The notes: generated by a model from the sequence alone, not told the origin. Positions 1-7,460 are shown, counted from the first letter of the stretch. The stretch is DNA of 31,282 bases from JAXJQF01 sp036311285 (GCA_036311285.1 JAXJQF010000043.1:1-31282); one strand, 5' to 3'. Numbers and translations are program-made.

Positions 1-84
1 CTTCTTCTTGTTCTCTGTTAATTATTATGATGCTTGCATAGTAAAACTATAGTTAGTTAAAACATAGAATTACTATTTCTCTCG
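1..84 (-). promoter_or_regulatory. 5' leader of a gene beyond the left edge, probably a second flagellin
   Basis: Read on the minus strand, this stretch follows a sigma-28-type promoter and ends at the window edge with a purine-rich, ribosome-site-like AAGAAGAAG. Its distal part (CATAATAATTAACAGAGA) closely matches the flagellin leader at about 1288-1312 (CATAATAATAACAGAGAG). No start codon with a usable frame lies inside the window, so the gene should begin within a few bases left of position 1. That it is a flagellin is inferred from the shared leader and promoter. Confidence 0.5.
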
Positions 85-90
85 ACTTGT

Positions 91-117
91 TTAACGGCAA
101 GAAAAACAGAACCTTTA
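91..117 (-). promoter_or_regulatory. sigma-28 (FliA) promoter firing leftward
   Basis: The minus strand reads TAAA (114-117), a spacer of exactly 15 bases, then GCCGTTAA (91-98). The FliA consensus is TAAA-N15-GCCGATAA, so only one base of the -10 element differs. It points away from the in-window flagellin, towards a gene off the left edge, which should be a late flagellar gene. Confidence 0.75.
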
Positions 118-215
118 ATAAATTTTTATATTTTTTTTTAAATTTTATGAATATATTTTTACACCTTGAAAATCAAGGAACAAACGATACGTAAATTTTA
201 AAAAAAATATAAAAT

Positions 216-243
216 AAACGGTATATCTCGCGATATACCGTTT
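216..243 (-). terminator. intrinsic terminator of the flagellin gene
   Basis: A perfect 12-bp stem (216-227 with 232-243) closes a 4-base loop. On the minus strand it is followed by a T-rich run (about 197-215). It sits about 57 bases past the flagellin stop codon. Confidence 0.85.
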
Positions 244-299
244 TATTATTTCAATTAAACTTTTGTAAATTACCTATTTTGTTTAATTCACTACTCTTC

Positions 300-1277
300 T
301 CAACCTAACAAACTAATAGCTAAATTAGAACGTTGGTTTGCTTGAGTTAAAATAGTTTGAGATGCTTGTTGAATAATACTTGTTTGAGCCATATTAGCTG
401 TTTCTACAGCAAAATCTGTATCACGAATACGACTTCTTGCATCACTTACATTTTCCGCAACATTTGACTGATTACGAATAGTTGATTCAAGACGATTCTG
501 TACCGCACCAAGCTCTGCACGTTTAGTATCGACACGTGTTATAAATTGATCGATTACACCTAAAACATTTTGAGAAGCCTGTGCAGAAGATATATTAAAC
601 ACTAGTCCAGTACTTACCCCTGTATCATCAGTTTTTAGGTAAGCAGTGGCTGCCGCTGTTATAGCAGCGTCTTTTGTTGCACCTATAGACTTAGCAACGT
701 CAGCAACAGAGTAACCTAACTCATCAGAGCCATTACCTAAAAGAATACTGATTGTTTGGTCTGCACTACCACCTACTTGGAACTCTACCTGTGCACTTGC
801 TCTACTATAATTATCTACAACATCTGCATCTCCCAAATCATTATTAGTAGATTTCGTACCCGTTAAAATCCTTTCGCCTGCAAAAGTAGTATCTTTTGTA
901 ATTCTATCGATTTCTGCACATAACTGTGTAACTTCGCGTTGCAATGCATCTCTGTCACCTTGGGAGTTAGTTCCGTTTGCTGACTGAATTGCTAATGTAC
1001 GAATACGTTGATACATAGTTGTCATTTCATCCATTGCACCTTCTGCAGTTTGTGCAAACGAAATGGCGTCTTGTGCATTACGATTACCTTGTTCTAAACC
1101 GTTGAGCTGTGATGTTAAACGATTAGAAATTTGTAGACCCGCGGCATCATCCTTCGCACTGTTAATGCGTAGACCTGATGCCAATCTTTTATATGAGTTA
1201 TCTAAAGCTGTAGTCGAATTAGATAACATTCTTTGTGCGTTCATAGAACTCACATTAGTTTTTACGTACAAAGCCAT
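300..1277 (-). CDS. fliC: flagellin, main filament protein
   Basis: This 325-residue protein is a flagellin, the subunit that polymerises into the flagellar filament after export through the flagellar type III apparatus. The N-terminal D0/D1 region (about 1-140) has the family sequence, with SASGL-type RLASGLRINSAKDDAAG at 31-47 and LEQGNRNAQDAISFAQTAEG at 61-80. The C-terminal D1/D0 helices (about 230-325) end in NQRSNLAISLLG. The variable middle is short, about 90 residues, so the filament surface domain is small. A single cysteine at residue 120 is unusual for a flagellin. The start codon follows AAGAGG at a normal distance. The promoter is of the sigma-28 type (1357-1383) and a strong terminator follows, so the gene is probably transcribed alone. 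A second promoter with a similar leader to the left suggests a tandem flagellin set, as in vibrios and aeromonads. Whether this copy is the major one cannot be told. Confidence 0.96.
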   Translation of the reverse strand: MALYVKTNVSSMNAQRMLSNSTTALDNSYKRLASGLRINSAKDDAAGLQISNRLTSQLNGLEQGNRNAQDAISFAQTAEGAMDEMTTMYQRIRTLAIQSANGTNSQGDRDALQREVTQLCAEIDRITKDTTFAGERILTGTKSTNNDLGDADVVDNYSRASAQVEFQVGGSADQTISILLGNGSDELGYSVADVAKSIGATKDAAITAAATAYLKTDDTGVSTGLVFNISSAQASQNVLGVIDQFITRVDTKRAELGAVQNRLESTIRNQSNVAENVSDARSRIRDTDFAVETANMAQTSIIQQASQTILTQANQRSNLAISLLG

Positions 1278-1327
1278 AATAGACCTCTTTTCTCTCTCTG
1301 TTATTATTATGAATTTTAAGTTTGTAA

Positions 1328-1351
1328 TTACGAAGGAACACTCCTCCGTAA
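1328..1351 (-). promoter_or_regulatory. hairpin at the 5' end of the flagellin mRNA
   Basis: On the minus strand TTACGGAGGA (1342-1351) can pair with TCCTTCGTAA (1328-1337) around a 4-base loop: ten pairs, one of them G-U. It begins almost exactly where a transcript from the sigma-28 promoter should start. The left strand of the stem contains GGAGGA, a Shine-Dalgarno-like sequence far from the real start codon. A role in mRNA stability or regulation is an inference. Confidence 0.55.
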
Positions 1352-1356
1352 CTATG

Positions 1357-1383
1357 GTAACGACAAAAGTTTTAATTTCTTTA
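1357..1383 (-). promoter_or_regulatory. sigma-28-type promoter of the flagellin gene
   Basis: The minus strand has TAAA (1380-1383), exactly 15 bases, then GTCGTTAC (1357-1364), compared with the FliA consensus GCCGATAA (five of eight match). The spacing and position agree with the left-edge promoter at 91-117. A very A/T-rich tract lies just upstream of the -35 element. The predicted leader is about 73 bases. Confidence 0.6.
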
Positions 1384-1533
1384 ATATTTTTTTTAAAATT
1401 TTTTATTATTTTTTTAACCCCTTAATTTACAAGAGGTTAAAAGGCAAAAAAAATCTTTAATTTTCAATAATTAGTCATTTCGATAGCTTTATAAACTCAA
1501 ATTTGCTAATTAATTATATTTTTTTTTACAACT

Positions 1534-1542
1534 TGATATAAT
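1534..1542 (+). promoter_or_regulatory. extended -10 promoter of rsgA-psd
   Basis: TGA-TATAAT is a perfect -10 hexamer with the TGN extension. The -35 position (about 1514-1519, TTATAT) is poor, as is common for extended -10 promoters. The predicted leader to the rsgA start is about 35 bases. Confidence 0.5.
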
Positions 1543-1584
1543 GAAATTATGTTCAGTATTGATATATAAATTGTTAAGAACCTT

Positions 1585-2652
1585 ATGGCAAAAATAAAAT
1601 TAAGTACAAACCAAAAACGCAATGTAAAAGCTAGACACAACAAAATACTAAAAACAGCTCAAGATAAAAAAATAATTGACGAAAGTTTTGATTCAAACAG
1701 CTACAGTGAACTAAAAAATGGCATAGTAATAAGTAGATATGGGAAACAAGCTGATATTGAAGATGTAGATAGCAGACAAGTTTATCGTTGTTTTATTAGA
1801 AGAACTATTGATAGCATTATTACTGGCGATAAGGTTTTATTTAGGACTAATACTCAAAATACTGAAGAAGCAGGTCTAGTTGAAGCATTACAAGAAAGAA
1901 CAAGTTTGTTATCAAGACCTGATAGATATGATGGTGTAAAACCTATTGCTTCTAATTTAACTAAAATTGCAATTGTATGCACTAAAGAGCCTGAATTCTC
2001 AACAAATATATTAGATAGATATTTAGTAGCTTGCGAACAAGCACAAATATTACCTATTATTGTTATTAATAAAATTGAACTATTTAAAACAGAAGAAGAA
2101 ATTAACTATTTAAACGGTATCTTAGAAGTTTACAAAAAAATTGGATATAAGGTCTATAAAACAAGTACCTTTGAAAACATTGGAATAACCGAATTAAAAG
2201 ATGAAATCAAAACAGACAACTGTATATTTGTAGGACAATCTGGGGTAGGAAAATCTTCTTTATTAAATAAGCTTGTACCAGAAGCAAAAGCATTAACAAA
2301 TGTTATCTCTGAAATTTCAGGTCTTGGTCAACATACAACCACTAACTCAAAGCTATATCATTTTGAAGAAGGCGGAATAATTATAGATTCTCCTGGTGTG
2401 CGTGGTTTTGCCCTATGGCATTTAACTAACCAACAAGTAACAAATAGCTACAAGGAATTTCAGCCATTCTTAGGCACCTGTAAATTTAGAGACTGCAAAC
2501 ATGAAAATGATAAAGGTTGTGCTATAATTCAAGCAGTTGAAGATGGACACATCGCTAAATTTAGATTAGAAAATTATTACCAAATTTTAAAATCAATGGA
2601 AAATGACAAACCTGATGCTTATGTTGCACCAGGTAGAAAATACGGAAAATAA
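1585..2652 (+). CDS. rsgA: ribosome small-subunit-dependent GTPase RsgA
   Basis: RsgA is a GTPase that binds the 30S subunit late in assembly and checks the decoding site. The 355-residue length is normal. An N-terminal OB-fold region (about 45-110) is followed by the circularly permuted G domain typical of the family: G4 NKIE (162-165), G1 GQSGVGKS (217-224), G2 HTTT (250-253) and G3 DSPG (268-271). A zinc-binding C-terminal domain has C299, C304, H306 and C312. The G4 motif ends in Glu where Asp is the rule (NKxD), a mild oddity at the guanine-recognition residue. The ATG has only a weak upstream ribosome site. The gene is followed after 3 bases by psd, the order seen in Escherichia coli and relatives, which supports both calls and suggests one mRNA. 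Confidence 0.95.
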   Translation: MAKIKLSTNQKRNVKARHNKILKTAQDKKIIDESFDSNSYSELKNGIVISRYGKQADIEDVDSRQVYRCFIRRTIDSIITGDKVLFRTNTQNTEEAGLVEALQERTSLLSRPDRYDGVKPIASNLTKIAIVCTKEPEFSTNILDRYLVACEQAQILPIIVINKIELFKTEEEINYLNGILEVYKKIGYKVYKTSTFENIGITELKDEIKTDNCIFVGQSGVGKSSLLNKLVPEAKALTNVISEISGLGQHTTTNSKLYHFEEGGIIIDSPGVRGFALWHLTNQQVTNSYKEFQPFLGTCKFRDCKHENDKGCAIIQAVEDGHIAKFRLENYYQILKSMENDKPDAYVAPGRKYGK

Positions 2653-2655
2653 GTA

Positions 2656-3507
2656 ATGATAAAATTAAAAGTTCTTATTCATAAACTAACTCCAAAATAC
2701 TTTTTAACATGTGTAGCAGGTTTCTTTGCAAGAAGAAATCTTGGTTCTATCACTACCCTATTCATTAAGTTATTTTCAAAAAAATATAAAATCGACTTAA
2801 ATGAAGCAAAATTATCTAATCCGAGTGACTACAAAACTTTTAATGACTTTTTTGTAAGAGAACTAAAAGATGGTCAAAGACCTATTCTTGCTAAAGAAAA
2901 TGAACAATGTATGCCAGTAGATGGAACAATGGCTGAGTTTGGTGATATTGATAATGATACAATAATCAGTGCAAAAGGTTGTTACTATAGTTTAAACGAC
3001 TTACTTGGTGGTGATACAAATTGTTCTAGTCCATTTATAGATGGAAAGTTTGCTTGTATTTACCTAGCACCATCTAATTATCATAGAATACATATGCCAG
3101 TAACAGGTAAATTAACAAAAATGATTTTTGTACCAGGTAAATACTACTCTGTTAATCCTACCTATGTACAAAACATCGATAAGCTTTTTACAAAGAACGA
3201 AAGAGCAATTTGTTTCTTCGATACAGAAAAAGGTCCCCTTGCAATGGTTTTAGTTGGAGCTACAATCGTTGGAAGTATCGCAACCATTTGGGCTGGAGAA
3301 GTTGCTCCCAATAAATTAAAGAAGGTTACAGTTTGGGAATATACTGGCGATCAACAAATCACTATTCAAAAAGGTGAAGAAATGGGACGCTTCTACTTAG
3401 GATCAACTGTAATTACATGTTGGCCAAAGAATACTATTGAATTTACAGATAGTATCAAAACAGGAAACCCTGTTAAGCTTGGCGAAAGACTTGCAATAGA
3501 AAAGTAA
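2656..3507 (+). CDS. psd: phosphatidylserine decarboxylase proenzyme
   Basis: Psd converts phosphatidylserine to phosphatidylethanolamine at the inner membrane. The proenzyme cleaves itself at a conserved LGST motif, here LGS-T with Ser250, which becomes the pyruvoyl group. The beta chain would be 1-249 and the alpha chain 250-283. The self-cleavage triad known from E. coli is matched by D89 (in PVDG), H146 (in YHRIHMP) and Ser250. The 283-residue length is normal for the bacterial type I enzyme (E. coli 322, with longer ends). The start lies 3 bases after the rsgA stop, so translation is probably coupled. A strong terminator follows, ending the rsgA-psd unit. Confidence 0.96.
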   Translation: MIKLKVLIHKLTPKYFLTCVAGFFARRNLGSITTLFIKLFSKKYKIDLNEAKLSNPSDYKTFNDFFVRELKDGQRPILAKENEQCMPVDGTMAEFGDIDNDTIISAKGCYYSLNDLLGGDTNCSSPFIDGKFACIYLAPSNYHRIHMPVTGKLTKMIFVPGKYYSVNPTYVQNIDKLFTKNERAICFFDTEKGPLAMVLVGATIVGSIATIWAGEVAPNKLKKVTVWEYTGDQQITIQKGEEMGRFYLGSTVITCWPKNTIEFTDSIKTGNPVKLGERLAIEK

Positions 3508-3551
3508 AATATGAAAAAAAATTGCATCTAAAACAAAAAAAATAACATATT

Positions 3552-3587
3552 AAAAAGGTTACTAATTTAATTTAAGTAACCTTTTTT
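3552..3587 (+). terminator. intrinsic terminator after psd
   Basis: A 12-bp stem (3552-3563 with 3575-3586) closes an 11-base loop, and the right arm runs into TTTTTTATTT. It lies 45 bases past the psd stop codon. Confidence 0.85.
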
Positions 3588-3873
3588 ATTTATAAATTTA
3601 CGCCCTTTTTTTACATAATCTTCGTATCTAATTATATTTCTACTATTTGCAAAAAATGAAAGTTTTACAAAAGTTTTCGGAAAAATATTCAAAGAAAACA
3701 TTGTTGTGTAATTTTGAACTTCGTTTTCAGCAGAATTAATGTTGTTTTTTCTAAAATTTTACATAATTTTTATTCAAGAAAATAATGTTTAAGTATATTA
3801 TTCACCTGAAAGAAAAAAAATCATTGTTTTATCACTATATAACGATAATAAATGAGAATTTTTTGCAATTTTT
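3588..3873. other. AT-rich region upstream of the frd operon, no gene seen
   Basis: This stretch of nearly 300 bases between the psd terminator and the frd promoter holds no convincing reading frame. It has several A and T tracts. An inverted repeat TTATC-N10-GATAA occurs at 3829-3848. I looked for an FNR site (TTGAT-N4-ATCAA), expected for an anaerobic operon, and found no good match. Confidence 0.5.
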
Positions 3874-3882
3874 TGCTATTAT
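3874..3882 (+). promoter_or_regulatory. likely extended -10 promoter of frdABCD
   Basis: TGC-TATTAT matches the extended -10 form with five of six hexamer bases. No good -35 is seen at 16-18 bases upstream, so an activator may be needed. The predicted start is near 3889, giving a leader of about 66 bases that contains the inverted repeat at 3896-3917. Confidence 0.4.
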
Positions 3883-3895
3883 ATAGAAATCTGTC

Positions 3896-3917
3896 ACTGT
3901 ATAAATTTATATACAGT
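3896..3917 (+). promoter_or_regulatory. inverted repeat in the frdA leader
   Basis: ACTGTATA (3896-3903) is the exact reverse complement of TATACAGT (3910-3917), with six bases between. It could be a 5' stem-loop or a dimeric repressor site. It resembles a LexA box (CTG-N10-CAG) but the half sites are 14 bases apart, so LexA binding is unlikely. Confidence 0.4.
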
Positions 3918-3955
3918 ATTTTTTGTAATAAGCCTATATTTATTAGGAGAATAGA

Positions 3956-5770
3956 GTGGATATAGTTAAGACCGATGTGGCCATCGTCGGTGCTGGTGGT
4001 ACTGGTTTACGCGCAGCAATCGCTGTAGCGGAACAAGACCCTACACTAAAAATTGCCCTTATTTCCAAAGTTTACCCAATGCGCTCTCACACTGTAGCTG
4101 CTGAAGGTGGTGCTGCTGGTGTTGTTGGCGAAGACGATAGCTACGATAAGCATTTTGAAGATACCGTTGCTGGTGGTGACTGGTTATGTGAACAAGACGT
4201 AGTTGATTATTTTGTACGTCATACAACAGAAGAATTATTCCAATTAGAACATTGGGGTTGTCCATGGAGTCGTAAACCAAACGGTGAAGTAAACGTTCGT
4301 CGTTTTGGTGGTATGAAGGTACCTCGTACATGGTTTGCTGCCGACAAGAGTGGCTTCCACATGTTACACACTTTATTCCAAACTTCTATCAAATACCCTT
4401 CAATTGAACGTTTCGATGAACATTTCGTATTCGACCTATTAGAAGAAGATGGCGAAATCAAGGGTGTTGTTACATACGACATTCAAAATGGTGTTTGCCG
4501 TACAATCATCGCTAAGTCTGTAATTATTGCAACTGGTGGTGCGGGTCGTGCATATAGTTTCAACACAAACGGTGGTATCGTTACTGGTGACGGTATGGCA
4601 TTAGCATACAGACACGGCGTGCCATTAAGAGATATGGAATTCGTTCAATACCACCCAACAGGTTTATTAGGTTGTGGTGTATTAATGACTGAAGGTTGCC
4701 GTGGTGAAGGTGGTATCTTAGTTAACAAGAATGGTTACAGATACTTACAAGACTACGGTTTAGGTCCTGAAACTCCAGTTGGTCAACCAAAGAATAAATA
4801 CATGGAATTAGGTCCAAGAGACCGTGTATCACAAGCGTTCTGGAATGAACAAAAGAAAGGCAACACAATTAAGATGCCTTTAGGTGACGCTGTATACTTA
4901 GACTTAAGACACTTAGGTGCAGACTATTTACATGAACGTTTACCATTAATCTGCGAATTAGCTATGGCTTACGCTGGTGTAGACCCTGCTAAGGCTCCAG
5001 TACCAATTCGTCCAGTAGTTCACTACACAATGGGTGGTATTGAAACTGATGGTAAGACAGCTACTCGTTTACCAGGTTTATACGCTGCAGGTGAATGCGC
5101 TTCTGTAGGTATCCATGGTGCTAACCGTTTAGGTTCTAACTCATTAGTAGAAACTATCGTATTCGGTAAGGTTGCTGGTGACGAAGCTGCTAAGTACTCT
5201 AAGACAGTTAAGTTTGGTAACGAAGCTAACTTAGTTAAGCAAGCTGAAGCTGCTATTCTTAAAGCTTCTCAATTATTCGACGGCAATGGTACAGAAAGCT
5301 GCTCTAAGATTCGCCATGAAATGGGTGACTCAATGGAAGAAGGTATTGGTATCTACCGTGAAGAAGAGTCAATGCAAAAGACTGTTGACACATTAAAGCA
5401 GTTACAAGCTCGTTACAAGAATATCAAGATCAAAGATACAAGTGGTCGCGTATTCAACACTGACTTCTTAAATGCTATCGAATTAGGCTACACATTAGAC
5501 GTAGCTGAATGTATGGCTCACTCTGCTATCAACCGTAAAGAATCACGTGGTTCACACCAACGTTTAGACGGTCCAGATGGAGCATACAAGAAGCGTGACG
5601 ATAAGAACTTCTTAAAGCATACATTAGCTACAAAGAATGGTGATAACGCTCCTAAGATTTCTTATAGTGATGTTAAGATTACTCACTTCCAACCAGCTGA
5701 ACGTGTATACGGTGCTGCTGCTGAACAAGCTGAAAAGGAAAAGAAGCAAAAAGCGGAGGCTACTAAGTAA
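3956..5770 (+). CDS. frdA: fumarate reductase flavoprotein subunit FrdA
   Basis: FrdA holds FAD and reduces fumarate to succinate on the cytoplasmic side of the inner membrane, taking electrons from FrdB. The 604-residue protein follows E. coli FrdA closely along its length. The dinucleotide-binding loop is VAIVGAGGTG (8-17); His45 in MRSHTVAAEGG is the residue that binds FAD covalently; HPTG and HGANRLGSNSLVE supply active-site residues. The start is GTG, chosen because AGGAG lies just upstream and the protein then begins like its relatives. The stop overlaps the frdB start by one base. Codon use is strongly biased (Leu almost always TTA, many AAG, CGT and GGT codons) compared with rsgA and psd upstream, a sign of high expression. 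The C-terminal tail is rich in Lys, Glu and Ala. With FrdBCD it forms the menaquinol:fumarate reductase that ends anaerobic succinate formation. Confidence 0.98.
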   Translation: MDIVKTDVAIVGAGGTGLRAAIAVAEQDPTLKIALISKVYPMRSHTVAAEGGAAGVVGEDDSYDKHFEDTVAGGDWLCEQDVVDYFVRHTTEELFQLEHWGCPWSRKPNGEVNVRRFGGMKVPRTWFAADKSGFHMLHTLFQTSIKYPSIERFDEHFVFDLLEEDGEIKGVVTYDIQNGVCRTIIAKSVIIATGGAGRAYSFNTNGGIVTGDGMALAYRHGVPLRDMEFVQYHPTGLLGCGVLMTEGCRGEGGILVNKNGYRYLQDYGLGPETPVGQPKNKYMELGPRDRVSQAFWNEQKKGNTIKMPLGDAVYLDLRHLGADYLHERLPLICELAMAYAGVDPAKAPVPIRPVVHYTMGGIETDGKTATRLPGLYAAGECASVGIHGANRLGSNSLVETIVFGKVAGDEAAKYSKTVKFGNEANLVKQAEAAILKASQLFDGNGTESCSKIRHEMGDSMEEGIGIYREEESMQKTVDTLKQLQARYKNIKIKDTSGRVFNTDFLNAIELGYTLDVAECMAHSAINRKESRGSHQRLDGPDGAYKKRDDKNFLKHTLATKNGDNAPKISYSDVKITHFQPAERVYGAAAEQAEKEKKQKAEATK

Positions 5771-6522
5771 TGGCAGACAAGAAGACTATGAAAATTTCTG
5801 TTTTAAGATATCGTCCTGAAACAGATACTGAACCACATTTTCAAGAATTTGAAGTTCCATATATTCACGAAACTTCTGTTTTAGAAGCTCTTAACTATAT
5901 CAAAGACTTTTTAGAACCTGAATTAAGTTTCCGTTGGTCATGTCGTATGGCTGTATGTGGTTCTTGTGGCATGATGGTTAATGGTGTTCCTCACTTAGCA
6001 TGTAAGACATTCTTACGTGACTATGACAACACTAAAGTTATGAAAATTGAACCATTAGCTAACTTCCCAATTGAACGTGACTTAGTTGTAGATATCTCTG
6101 ACATGATCGAAAAGATCGAAAGAGTAAAACCATACATAATTCCTAGTGAAGAAAACAAGAATAAACCTTTAACTGAAGGTTACATTCAAACTCCACAACA
6201 AATGGAATTATACCGTCAATTCTCTCAATGTATTAACTGTGGTTGTTGCTATGCAGCATGTCCACAATACAAGTTAAACCCTGACTTCATTGGTCCTGCT
6301 GCTTTAACTTTATTATACCGTTACAACATTGATAGCCGTGACGCTGGTGCTCGTGAACGTCTTAAGATAATGAGCCAAGACGAAGGCGTATGGTCATGTA
6401 CATTCGTTGGTTATTGTTCAGAAGTTTGTCCTAAGCACGTAGATCCTGCTTCAGCTATTCAATTAGGTAAGAAGCAATCTGCTATGGACTATGTAATTAA
6501 AATGTTTAAGCCAGGGGAATAA
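5770..6522 (+). CDS. frdB: fumarate reductase iron-sulfur subunit FrdB
   Basis: FrdB carries electrons from quinol at the membrane subunits to FAD in FrdA through three iron-sulfur clusters. The [2Fe-2S] ligands are C58, C63, C66 and C78 in the N-terminal ferredoxin domain. The [4Fe-4S] ligands are C154, C157, C160 and C164 (CINCGCCYAAC), and the [3Fe-4S] ligands are C210, C216 and C220 (CTFVGYCSEVC). The first two bases of frdB's ATG overlap the end of frdA in TAATG, so translation is coupled. At 250 residues it is slightly longer than E. coli FrdB (244). An extra Cys159 sits within the [4Fe-4S] motif where E. coli has Leu. Codon bias is as strong as in frdA. Confidence 0.98.
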   Translation: MADKKTMKISVLRYRPETDTEPHFQEFEVPYIHETSVLEALNYIKDFLEPELSFRWSCRMAVCGSCGMMVNGVPHLACKTFLRDYDNTKVMKIEPLANFPIERDLVVDISDMIEKIERVKPYIIPSEENKNKPLTEGYIQTPQQMELYRQFSQCINCGCCYAACPQYKLNPDFIGPAALTLLYRYNIDSRDAGARERLKIMSQDEGVWSCTFVGYCSEVCPKHVDPASAIQLGKKQSAMDYVIKMFKPGE

Positions 6523-6524
6523 TA

Positions 6525-6947
6525 ATGGAAAACAATAAGAAATCATTTCGTAAGCCATATGTTCGCCCTGTAAAGGCTAACTGGTGGACAGACAGAGCGT
6601 TCTATATTGCTTATATGTTACGTGAAGGTACTGCATTTTTAGGTGCTTGGATTGCATTAGAATTTTTAATCATAATCTTTGCTCCAATCTTTGGTTTAAA
6701 TCCTAAAATTGCAACAGTAGCTATTTTAAGTAACCCTATCGTTATTTTATTAAACATCATCTCTTTAGTAGGTGTTTTATATCATGCGATAACTTGGTTT
6801 AACTTAATGCCAAAAGCTGTACGTGTGTTCACAAGCGGCAACCCAACAAACACCAAGTTAATCCCTGAAAAGTTAATCGTATTAGCTCAATGGGTTGGTT
6901 TTGCTGTTGCTTCAGTTGTAATCATTATTGCTTGTTGTTTAGCATAA
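6525..6947 (+). CDS. frdC: fumarate reductase membrane anchor FrdC
   Basis: FrdC is one of two small membrane subunits that anchor FrdAB and bind menaquinol. The 140-residue protein starts with the family pattern KPYVRPVKANWW and FYIAYMLREGTAFLGAW. Three hydrophobic membrane spans lie at about 30-52, 66-88 and 116-139. The gene starts 2 bases after frdB, and its ribosome site (AGGGGA) lies inside the frdB end. It is about nine residues longer than the E. coli protein. Residues around the first span (R in MLREG, E in the span) match positions known to matter for quinone reactions in E. coli. Confidence 0.95.
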   Translation: MENNKKSFRKPYVRPVKANWWTDRAFYIAYMLREGTAFLGAWIALEFLIIIFAPIFGLNPKIATVAILSNPIVILLNIISLVGVLYHAITWFNLMPKAVRVFTSGNPTNTKLIPEKLIVLAQWVGFAVASVVIIIACCLA

Positions 6948-6963
6948 TTAGGAGAATCAAATA

Positions 6964-7332
6964 ATGTCAAAAGTACGCGTTTCAGATGAACCAATTTACT
7001 GGGGATTATTTGGTTTTGGTGGTATGGTAATGGCTTTCGCTTTACCTGCTATCCTTCTACTAATGATTCTACAAGGATTTGGTGTAGATTGTTTTAACAT
7101 TTTCAACTTATTAAGTCACTGGTGGGGAGCTGGTGCAATCGCAGTTATCGTATGTGCTACATTATGGCACTGCATGCACAGAATCTACCATAGCTTACAT
7201 GACGTGTTAATTCACACTACTAGATTACATCACTACGTATTATACGGTATCGCTTTTGCTGGTTCTGTAATTACTTGTATGATGTGTTTAGGTTGGTATT
7301 ACTTTATTTCAAAAATTACACATTTCTTATAA
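6964..7332 (+). CDS. frdD: fumarate reductase membrane anchor FrdD
   Basis: FrdD is the second membrane anchor of the quinol:fumarate reductase. The 122-residue protein opens with SDEPIYWGLFGFGGMVMAF, the same pattern as E. coli FrdD (SDEPVFWGLFGAGGM), and has three membrane spans at about 14-38, 56-74 and 95-117. The histidine-rich stretch LWHCMHRIYHSLHDVLIH (about 68-85) between spans two and three is typical and lies near the quinone site. The start codon follows AGGAG. It is the last gene of the operon, 16 bases after frdC and before a strong terminator. Confidence 0.95.
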   Translation: MSKVRVSDEPIYWGLFGFGGMVMAFALPAILLLMILQGFGVDCFNIFNLLSHWWGAGAIAVIVCATLWHCMHRIYHSLHDVLIHTTRLHHYVLYGIAFAGSVITCMMCLGWYYFISKITHFL

Positions 7333-7375
7333 TACTTTAATACCAAGTTAAATGTGATTTAAAACTTAATTTACT

Positions 7376-7406
7376 AAAACCACACTTTGTAAGTGTGGTT
7401 TTTTTT
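7376..7406 (+). terminator. intrinsic terminator of the frd operon
   Basis: A 12-bp stem (7376-7387 with 7391-7402) closes a 3-base loop and is followed by an eight-T run. It lies 43 bases after the frdD stop. Confidence 0.92.
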
Positions 7407-7460
7407 GTAAACATATTACCAAAATAACATCTCTTCATAGCATACATTTACACCATATAA

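Noticed and set aside
1063..1425. Plus-strand open frame of 120 codons over the flagellin start
   Set aside because: It lies antisense to the flagellin gene, has no family resemblance and reads into poly-T as Phe/Ile-rich sequence.
1414..1440. Terminator between flagellin and rsgA (TTAACCCCTT with AAGAGGTTAA)
   Set aside because: The stem has a mismatch, no T run follows on either strand, and no transcript should end there.
3896..3917. LexA (SOS) box before frdA
   Set aside because: The ends read CTG and CAG, but they are 14 bases apart instead of the 10 that LexA needs.
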